Positions 5,347 to 9,938 of a stretch of 9,938 nt of DNA are shown here, piece after piece. The translations under genes and the position numbers were made by a program. Under the pieces are notes generated by a model. That model worked only from the letters and a program-made list of their open reading frames with translations. It did not search any database and was not told where the DNA came from. The DNA comes from JACZQZ01 sp046756945 (lineage in GTDB: Bacteria > Pseudomonadota > Alphaproteobacteria > Rhodospirillales > 2-02-FULL-58-16): contig JBHHXI010000113.1 of assembly GCA_046756945.1 (NCBI GenBank), positions 1-9,938 of the forward strand, in the 5' to 3' direction. The stretch's first letter is position 1, and every line of letters begins with the position of its first letter.

Positions 5347-6123
5347 ATGATTACCATCGACGAGCTCAATAAGGTCTCCGGCGTCCGCCACGCCTTCTTC
5401 ACCCGCCGGGGCGGCGTCAGCGAAGGGCCGTACGCATCGCTCAACTGCGGCTACGGGTCCGGCGACGACCGCGAGCGGGTGCGCGCCAACCGGGCGCGGG
5501 CGGCGCGGAAGCTGGGGCTTGCCGGAAGCGCCCTGGCCACCGCCTACCAGACCCATTCGGCGGCCGTGGCCGTGGTCGACGGCGCGTGGAGCCCCGAGGA
5601 CGCGCCGAGGGCCGACGGCCTGGTCACAGGCACGCCGGGGATCGCGATCGGCGTGCTGAGCGCCGACTGCGTGCCGGTGCTGTTCGCCGACCGCGGCGCC
5701 GGCGTCATCGGCGCCGCCCATGCCGGCTGGCGCGGGGCCCGCGCCGGTATCGTCGAGGCCACCGTGGAAGCCATGACCGGGCTCGGCGCACGGGCCGCCG
5801 GCATCGTCGCCGGAATCGGCCCGTGCATCGGCCCGGGATCCTACGAGGTCGGGCCCGAATTCCACGCCGAATTCGTGGCCGAGACCCCGGAAAACCAGGA
5901 CTTCTTCGCGCCGGGTGAATCGGGCGAACGGTACCTATTCGACCTTCCCGGCTACGTCGGCCGGCGGCTTTCGGCCCTCGCCCTGGCGGCGGTGGAGGCG
6001 GTGTGCGTCGACTCGTGCGCCGACGAGGAGCGGTTCTTCAGTTACCGGCGCGCCACCCGGCGCGGCGAAAAGGCCTATGGGCGCGGCCTGTCCGCCATCG
6101 TGCTCGACGCCGGCGCCGGGTAG
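5347..6123 (+). CDS. pgeF: Peptidoglycan editing factor PgeF (YfiH/laccase-domain family)
   Basis: PgeF (E. coli YfiH) prevents incorporation of L-serine in place of L-alanine in the peptidoglycan stem peptide. Relatives in the family, such as YlmD and human LACC1/FAMIN, have purine nucleoside-processing activities. The 258-residue product is of normal size. It has FTRRGGVSEGPYASLN (18-33), QTHS (68-71), ADCVPVLF (106-113), AAHAGWRG (123-130), GIGPCIGPGSYEVG (156-169) and CADEERFFSYRR (224-235). His70, Cys108 and His125 correspond to the metal-binding triad of E. coli YfiH (His71, Cys107, His124). It starts 54 nt after the methyltransferase and may have its own promoter. The ATG gives the standard N-terminus. 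Confidence 0.95.
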   Translation: MITIDELNKVSGVRHAFFTRRGGVSEGPYASLNCGYGSGDDRERVRANRARAARKLGLAGSALATAYQTHSAAVAVVDGAWSPEDAPRADGLVTGTPGIAIGVLSADCVPVLFADRGAGVIGAAHAGWRGARAGIVEATVEAMTGLGARAAGIVAGIGPCIGPGSYEVGPEFHAEFVAETPENQDFFAPGESGERYLFDLPGYVGRRLSALALAAVEAVCVDSCADEERFFSYRRATRRGEKAYGRGLSAIVLDAGAG

Positions 6124-6128
6124 CCGCC

Positions 6129-6197
6129 ATGCCCTACATGATCATCCTCGTCGTCGTCATGGTGCTTGGCCTGGTGGTCACCTGCGTGCTGGCCTAG
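6129..6197 (+). CDS. Probable 22-residue single-helix membrane peptide
   Basis: A small ORF begins five bases after the pgeF stop, in another frame, and encodes MPYMIILVVVMVLGLVVTCV followed by Leu-Ala. Nearly every residue is hydrophobic, giving one predicted transmembrane helix. Twenty-one of its 22 sense codons end in G or C, the same third-position bias as the neighbouring genes. It is too short for most gene finders. No clear Shine-Dalgarno is seen, so translation would probably depend on coupling to pgeF. The Val-Val-Thr-Cys stretch is not a good lipobox because the residue before Cys is Thr. I do not recognise a family. It could be a real microprotein or a chance ORF in a GC-rich intergenic stretch. 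Confidence 0.45.
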   Translation: MPYMIILVVVMVLGLVVTCVLA

Positions 6198-6227
6198 GTA
6201 CTAAAGTGCGCCGCGGCGGTGCCGGCG

Positions 6228-6246
6228 CGCCGCCTCCAAGGCGGCG
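6228..6246 (+). other. Strong hairpin after the small ORF
   Basis: CGCCGCCT (6228-6235) and AGGCGGCG (6239-6246) form a perfect 8-bp stem with a 3-nt loop. It lies between the end of the pgeF unit and the prs promoter. No T-run follows, so it is not a classical intrinsic terminator, but it is placed where a 3' end would be expected. Confidence 0.4.
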
Positions 6247-6278
6247 GCCAGCGCTGCATTGGGAGCCTCGGATTACCG

Positions 6279-6307
6279 TTTACAGGCCTCGGGGACGCTG
6301 ATACATT
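6279..6307 (+). promoter_or_regulatory. prs promoter (extended -10)
   Basis: TTTACA (6279-6284) matches five of six -35 positions. After a 17-nt spacer comes TACATT (6302-6307), preceded by TG one base upstream (TGATACATT), an extended -10. The predicted start near 6313-6315 leaves a leader of about 87 nt before the prs ATG. This is the best-looking promoter in the window and separates prs from the pgeF unit. Confidence 0.6.
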
Positions 6308-6315
6308 CCGCCGCG

Positions 6316-6378
6316 TCTCGCCCGGTGGCACGCGGTGCGCCGGCAGGCAAGGGGTTTCCGATGCATTGGTCTGCGAGA
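6316..6378 (+). promoter_or_regulatory. Structured leader of prs
   Basis: TCTCGC (6316-6321) can pair with GCGAGA (6373-6378). Directly inside lies a hairpin of CCGGTG-CAC (6322-6331, one bulged G) with GTGCGCCGG (6335-6343). The right arm ends just before the GGAGG ribosome-binding site (6385-6389). The fold could influence ribosome access, but I know no described element of this shape upstream of prs, and GC-rich RNA forms such pairs easily. Confidence 0.35.
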
Positions 6379-6400
6379 GCCCCCGGAGGCGCCCTTTGAG

Positions 6401-7333
6401 ATGAAGATTCTCGCCTGCAATAGCAACCGGCCTTTGGCCGAAGCCATCGCCGCATACCTCAATCTGCCGCTGACCAAGGCCATCGTCCGGCGTTTCTCCG
6501 ACATGGAGGTATTCGTCGAGATCCAGGAGAACGTCCGCGGCGAGGACGTGTTCGTCATCCAGTCGACGTCCTATCCGGCCAACGACAACCTGATGGAGCT
6601 GCTGGTGTGCATCGATGCCCTCAGGCGCGGTTCGGCCCGCCGCATCACCGCCGTGATGCCCTATTTCGGCTACGCCCGCCAGGACCACAAGTCGGGGCCG
6701 CGCACGCCCATCTCGGCCAAGCTGGTGGCCAACCTGATCGCCCGGGCGGGAGCCGACCGGGTCCTCACCATCGACCTGCATGCCGGACAGATCCAGGGGT
6801 TTTTCGACATCCCGCTGGACCATCTGTACGGGGCCCCGGTGTTCGCCAAGGACATCAAGGAGCACTACGACAACCAGCGGCTGATGATCATCTCGCCCGA
6901 CGTGGGCGGCGTCGTCAGGGCGCGGGCCCTCGCCAAGCGCCTGGACGCGGACCTTGCCATCATCGACAAGCGCCGCGAACAGGCCGGGATCTCGGAAGTG
7001 ATGAACATCATCGGCCACGTGAAGGACCGCAGCTGCATCCTGATCGACGACATCGTCGATTCCGCCGGCACGCTCTGCAACGCCGCCGAAGCGTTGATGG
7101 AGGCCGGCGCCACCTCGGTATCGGCCTACGTCACCCACGGGGTGCTCTCGGGCGGCGCGGTGGCGCGGGTGTCGTCGTCTCCGTTGAATACCCTGGTCAC
7201 CACGGACAGCATCATGGCCACGGAAGCGGTCCGCGTCTCGCAAAACATCAAGCAGTTGAGCGTTGCGCCGCTGATGGCCGAAGCCATCAAGCGCATCAGC
7301 ACCGAATCGTCGGTGTCGAGTTTGTTCGACTGA
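6401..7333 (+). CDS. prs: Ribose-phosphate pyrophosphokinase (PRPP synthetase)
   Basis: This cytosolic enzyme makes PRPP from ribose-5-phosphate and ATP, feeding purine, pyrimidine, histidine, tryptophan and NAD synthesis. The 310-residue length fits class I PRPP synthetases. Visible motifs are RFSDMEVFVEIQENVRGEDV (31-50), YFGYARQDHKSGPR (88-101, catalytic and ATP-binding region), TIDLHAGQIQGFF (123-135), DVGGVVRAR (167-175), DKRRE (189-193) and the PRPP-binding loop DDIVDSAGT (216-224). The ATG at 6401 follows GGAGG (6385-6389) by 11 nt and gives the conserved MKILACNSNRPLAEAIA start. An in-frame upstream ATG at 6335 would add 22 unrelated residues and lies within the leader. It has its own promoter and heads the group with rplY, pth and ychF. 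Confidence 0.96.
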   Translation: MKILACNSNRPLAEAIAAYLNLPLTKAIVRRFSDMEVFVEIQENVRGEDVFVIQSTSYPANDNLMELLVCIDALRRGSARRITAVMPYFGYARQDHKSGPRTPISAKLVANLIARAGADRVLTIDLHAGQIQGFFDIPLDHLYGAPVFAKDIKEHYDNQRLMIISPDVGGVVRARALAKRLDADLAIIDKRREQAGISEVMNIIGHVKDRSCILIDDIVDSAGTLCNAAEALMEAGATSVSAYVTHGVLSGGAVARVSSSPLNTLVTTDSIMATEAVRVSQNIKQLSVAPLMAEAIKRISTESSVSSLFD

Positions 7334-7339
7334 TCGGCC

Positions 7340-7396
7340 GCCGTCCTGTAAGGACGGCATGAGATTTCAAGCGCCGGCACCCCTGGAGGCCGGCGC
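7340..7396 (+). promoter_or_regulatory. Two tandem hairpins upstream of rplY
   Basis: The first hairpin is a perfect 8-bp stem, GCCGTCCT (7340-7347) with AGGACGGC (7351-7358), loop GTA. The second is GCGCCGGC (7371-7378) with GCCGGCGC (7389-7396), 8 bp with a 10-nt loop. They fill most of the 89-nt space between prs and rplY, ending 26 nt before the rplY start and before the AAAGGGAAAGGAA ribosome-binding region. Neither has a T-run. They could act in attenuation, mRNA processing between prs and rplY, or autoregulation by L25; none of these is shown by the sequence alone. Confidence 0.5.
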
Positions 7397-7422
7397 ACCG
7401 GAAAGGGAAAGGAAAAACAGAT

Positions 7423-8184
7423 ATGGCACAGGTCGCTACCTTGACCGCGCAGGCGCGCGAACGGGCCGGCAAGGGGGCAGCCCGCGCGACGCGCCGTGCC
7501 GGGCGCGTGCCGGCGGTCATCTACGGCAACAAGATGGAATCGGTGCTGATCTCCCTCGATCCCGTGGACCTGGCGCACCAGATCACCGGACCCGGGTTCT
7601 TCTCCCGCGTCTTCGATCTCAAGGTGAACGGCGAATCGCACCGGGTCCTGGCCCGGGACCTGCAGACCGATCCGGTCACCGACCGGCCCCTGCACGTGGA
7701 TTTCATGCGCTTCAGCGCCAGCACCAGGATCAACGTCGACGTCCAGGTGCTGTTCATTAACGAAGAGGACTCGCCGGGACTGAAGCGCGGCGGCGTGCTC
7801 AACGTGGTCCGCCATGCCGTCGAAATGATCTGCGCGCCGGACAGAATTCCGGAAAGCATCACCGTCGACCTGAGCGGCCTGGAGATCGGCGACAGCGTGC
7901 ACATCAGCGACATTCCGATGCCCGAGGACGTTCAGCTCGCCATTTCCGACCGCGACTTCACCGTCGCCACCGTCGCCTCGCCGAGCGCCCTGAAGACCGT
8001 CGAGGAGGAAGAGGCCGAGGCCGCAGCCGCGGCGGAGGCCGAGGCGCTGGCGCTGGAAGGCGGAGAAGGCGTCGAAGCCGCCGAAGGGGAGGCCGAGGCC
8101 GCGGAAGGCGAGGACAAGGCCGAAGGCGAGGGCAAGGCGGCCGGCGAAGGGAAGACCGAAGCCAAGTCCAAGTCGAAGGATTAG
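7423..8184 (+). CDS. rplY: 50S ribosomal protein L25 (Ctc form)
   Basis: L25 binds 5S rRNA in the large ribosomal subunit. The long Ctc/TL5 form, found here, has a second beta domain after the L25 domain. The 253-residue protein shows the L25 domain at about 6-97 (RRAGRVPAVIYG at 24-35, LHVDF at 90-94), the C-terminal TL5 domain at about 101-190 (LNVVRHAVEMICAPDRIPES at 126-145, ISDIPMP at 161-167), and a low-complexity tail of about 62 residues. The tail is rich in Glu, Ala and Gly and ends KSKSKD. It makes the protein longer than many alphaproteobacterial homologues and is likely disordered. A purine-rich ribosome-binding region (AAAGGGAAAGGAA) lies about 10 nt before the ATG. It follows prs after two hairpins and precedes pth by 21 nt. 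Confidence 0.95.
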   Translation: MAQVATLTAQARERAGKGAARATRRAGRVPAVIYGNKMESVLISLDPVDLAHQITGPGFFSRVFDLKVNGESHRVLARDLQTDPVTDRPLHVDFMRFSASTRINVDVQVLFINEEDSPGLKRGGVLNVVRHAVEMICAPDRIPESITVDLSGLEIGDSVHISDIPMPEDVQLAISDRDFTVATVASPSALKTVEEEEAEAAAAAEAEALALEGGEGVEAAEGEAEAAEGEDKAEGEGKAAGEGKTEAKSKSKD

Positions 8185-8205
8185 GCCGCCGGGCGGTCCA
8201 TCGCC

Positions 8206-8847
8206 ATGCTCCTCGTGGTGGGCTTGGGAAATCCCGGCGCGGAGCACGCCAAGAACCGGCACAACATCGGGTTCATGGCGGTGGACGCCATCGTCCGCCG
8301 CCATGGCTTCGGCCCCTTCCGCGCCAAGTTCCACGGCGAGATCGCCCAGGGCGACGTCGCCGGCGTCAAGGTGCTGGCGCTCAAGCCGACGACGTATATG
8401 AACGACTCGGGGCTGTCGGTGGCCGCCGCCGCCGGCTTTTTCAAGATCCCGCCGGCCGACGTGGTGGTGCTGCACGACGAGCTGGACCTGGCCGGGGGGC
8501 GGCTGCGGGTGAAAAGGGGCGGCGGCCACGCCGGCCACAACGGCCTGAGAAGCATCCACGCCCATCTGGGGGCGGACTACCGCAGAATCCGGCTGGGTAT
8601 CGGCCATCCCGGCGACAAGGACCGGGTCACCGCCCATGTGCTGAGGAATTTCGCCAAGGCGGACGAGGCCTGGCTGGGGAAGCTCCTGGACGCGGTCGCG
8701 GACGGGTTCCCGCTGTTGGTCGACGGCGACGATCCGGGGTTCATGAGCAAGGTCGCCCTGGCCATGAAACCGCCGCGGCCGAAGGCGCCTGAACCGCCGG
8801 CGGACGGGACCCCGGAGCGGACGCCGGACGGGAACGATGGGCTTTAG
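8206..8847 (+). CDS. pth: Peptidyl-tRNA hydrolase
   Basis: Pth releases tRNA from prematurely dropped peptidyl-tRNAs in the cytosol and is essential in most bacteria. The 213-residue protein has VGLGNPGAEHAKNRHNIGF (5-23) with Asn9 and catalytic His19, KPTTYMNDSG (60-69) with Asn66, HDELDLAGG (90-98) with Asp91, and GGGHAGHNGLRSI (105-117) with Asn112. These match the E. coli residues Asn10, His20, Asn68, Asp93 and Asn114 in order. A Pro-rich tail (about 189-213, PPRPKAPEPPADG onward) extends beyond the catalytic fold and is probably disordered. It begins 21 nt after rplY with a weak GGGCGG ribosome-binding site. Its last 11 nt overlap ychF, indicating co-translation. Confidence 0.96.
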   Translation: MLLVVGLGNPGAEHAKNRHNIGFMAVDAIVRRHGFGPFRAKFHGEIAQGDVAGVKVLALKPTTYMNDSGLSVAAAAGFFKIPPADVVVLHDELDLAGGRLRVKRGGGHAGHNGLRSIHAHLGADYRRIRLGIGHPGDKDRVTAHVLRNFAKADEAWLGKLLDAVADGFPLLVDGDDPGFMSKVALAMKPPRPKAPEPPADGTPERTPDGNDGL

Positions 8848-9937
8848 GTGCGGCATCGTCGGCCTGCCCAATGTCGGCAAATCCACCCTGTTCAACGCGC
8901 TCACCGCCACCGCCCAGGCCGAGGCGGCCAACTTCCCCTTCACCACCATCGAGCCCAACACGGGCCGGGTCGGGGTTCCCGATTCGCGGCTCGAGCGCAT
9001 CGCCGGGATCGTCAGGCCAAAGACCGTCGTCGCCGCCCAGCTCGAGTTCGTCGACATCGCCGGCCTGGTGCGCGGCGCCAGCAAGGGCGAGGGCCTGGGC
9101 AACCGGTTCCTCGCCCACATCCGCGAGGTGGACGCCATCGTCCATGTGCTGCGCTGCTTCGCCGACGACAACGTCGCCCACGTGGAGGGCTCGGTCGATC
9201 CCCTGCGCGATGCCGACACCGTCGAAACCGAGCTCATGCTGGCGGACCTGGAAAGCCTGGAACGGCGCGAAGAGCCCCTGACCAAGAAAGCCCGCGGCGG
9301 CGACGCCGGGGCCAGGGCCGAGCTGGACCTCGTCCACGGGGTATTGGAGGCGCTGCGGCCCGGCCGGCCGGCGCGCACGGCGGACGTCGCCGCCGAACAG
9401 CGCCAGGCCTTCGCCATGCTGCACCTGCTGAGCGCCAAACCGGTGCTCTATGTGTGCAACGTGGAAGAGGCGGACGCCGCCCGGGGCACGGACCTGACGG
9501 CCCAGGTGGCCGCCCGGGCCGCCGACCAGGGCGCGGGCGCGGTGGTCATCTCGGCCAAGATCGAGGCCGAGGTGGCGCAACTGGACGACGCGGCGGAGAA
9601 GGCCGAGTTCCTGGAAAGCCTGGGGCTGGCGGAGACCGGGCTGGCGCGCCTCATCGGCGCCGGGTACCGGCTTCTCGACCTGATCACCTTCTTCAGCGCC
9701 ACCGGGAAGGAGGCCCGCGCCTGGACCATACGCACCGGTACCCGGGCGGCCGCGGCCGCCGGCGTCATCCATTCGGACTTCGAGAGGGGCTTCATCGCCG
9801 CCGAGACCATCTCCTTCGACGACTACGTGGCCCTGGGCGGCGAACACGGCGCCAAGGAAGCCGGCAAGATGCGTCTCGAGGGGCGCGACTACGTGGTCCG
9901 CGACGGCGACGTGCTGCGCTTTCGCTTCAACGTGTAG
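8837..9937 (+). CDS. ychF: Redox-regulated ATPase YchF (OLA1 family)
   Basis: YchF is an Obg-related P-loop protein that binds ribosomes and, unlike most of its relatives, prefers ATP. In E. coli it is linked to oxidative-stress responses and translation. The 366-residue protein is complete. It has the Walker A loop GLPNVGKS (9-16), NFPFTTIEPN (32-41) in the switch I region, Walker B/G3 DIAG (73-76), GLVRGASKGEGLGNRFLAHI (76-95), and NVEE (208-211) at the G4 position in place of NKxD, the basis of the ATP preference. A C-terminal TGS domain spans about 283-366 (FFSATGKEARAW, then GVIHSDFERGFI and DYVVRDGDVLRFRFNV). The ATG overlaps the pth end by 11 nt in a different frame. The pth-ychF pairing is common in bacteria. 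Confidence 0.96.
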   Translation: MGFRCGIVGLPNVGKSTLFNALTATAQAEAANFPFTTIEPNTGRVGVPDSRLERIAGIVRPKTVVAAQLEFVDIAGLVRGASKGEGLGNRFLAHIREVDAIVHVLRCFADDNVAHVEGSVDPLRDADTVETELMLADLESLERREEPLTKKARGGDAGARAELDLVHGVLEALRPGRPARTADVAAEQRQAFAMLHLLSAKPVLYVCNVEEADAARGTDLTAQVAARAADQGAGAVVISAKIEAEVAQLDDAAEKAEFLESLGLAETGLARLIGAGYRLLDLITFFSATGKEARAWTIRTGTRAAAAAGVIHSDFERGFIAAETISFDDYVALGGEHGAKEAGKMRLEGRDYVVRDGDVLRFRFNV

Positions 9938-9938
9938 G

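Noticed and set aside
4147..5865. 572-codon minus-strand open frame
   Set aside because: It is antisense to lgt, the methyltransferase and pgeF, all strongly supported, and shows no recognisable motif.
6335..6400. Upstream in-frame ATG for prs
   Set aside because: It lies in the predicted leader, adds residues absent from the family, and the ATG at 6401 has GGAGG and the conserved MKIL start.
7126..9438. 770-codon minus-strand open frame
   Set aside because: It is antisense to four well-identified genes. Long shadows are expected in high-GC DNA, and its product is low-complexity.
1..9938. CRISPR arrays, tRNA or rRNA genes, toxin-antitoxin, phage or defence systems
   Set aside because: No regularly spaced repeats, no RNA gene sequences and no proteins of these classes were seen on either strand.

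Overview
This window is a visibly GC-rich bacterial chromosome segment carrying eleven intact housekeeping genes and one probable very small gene. The gene families, the neighbour sets (ubiK, ybjN-like and proC on one side; lgt, MidA-type methyltransferase and pgeF on the other; then prs, rplY/ctc, pth, ychF), and the long Ctc-type form of ribosomal protein L25 point to an alphaproteobacterium, probably Rhodospirillales-like. The heptose epimerase HldD implies a Gram-negative envelope with a heptose-containing LPS. The taxonomic call is inferred from gene content and my memory of gene order, not from a search.

Layout. Positions 1-102 are non-coding, with a motif near the left edge that looks like the end of an insertion sequence. 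Minus strand, 103-2163: ubiK (1798-2163), a 377-nt gap containing an AT-rich island and one perfect DnaA-box 9-mer, a YbjN-family gene (917-1420), and proC (103-915), which starts one base after the ybjN-like stop. A 207-nt divergent promoter region (2164-2370) has a good sigma70-type promoter on each strand. Plus strand, 2371-6197: hldD, lgt, a MidA/NDUFAF7-type methyltransferase, pgeF (with its own possible promoter giving a leaderless or nearly leaderless mRNA) and a 22-residue hydrophobic ORF. Plus strand, 6401-9937: prs with its own promoter and a structured leader, rplY/ctc preceded by two strong hairpins, pth, and ychF overlapping pth by 11 nt. ychF ends one base before the window does.

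How the genes fit together. hldD (LPS core heptose), lgt (lipoprotein lipidation) and pgeF (peptidoglycan quality control) form an envelope-building group, with a methyltransferase whose eukaryotic relative assists respiratory complex I. UbiK, on the opposite strand, supports ubiquinone synthesis. prs supplies PRPP for nucleotide synthesis. L25, Pth and YchF all act in or around translation.

Novelty. I looked for defence, mobile, secondary-metabolite and RNA-guided systems and found none. The window is mostly ordinary core genome. The items worth a second look are small: the 22-aa membrane peptide, the Lys/Ala-repeat tail of UbiK, the leader structures of prs and rplY, the possible leaderless pgeF transcript, the AT-rich/DnaA-box gap, and the IS-like left edge.
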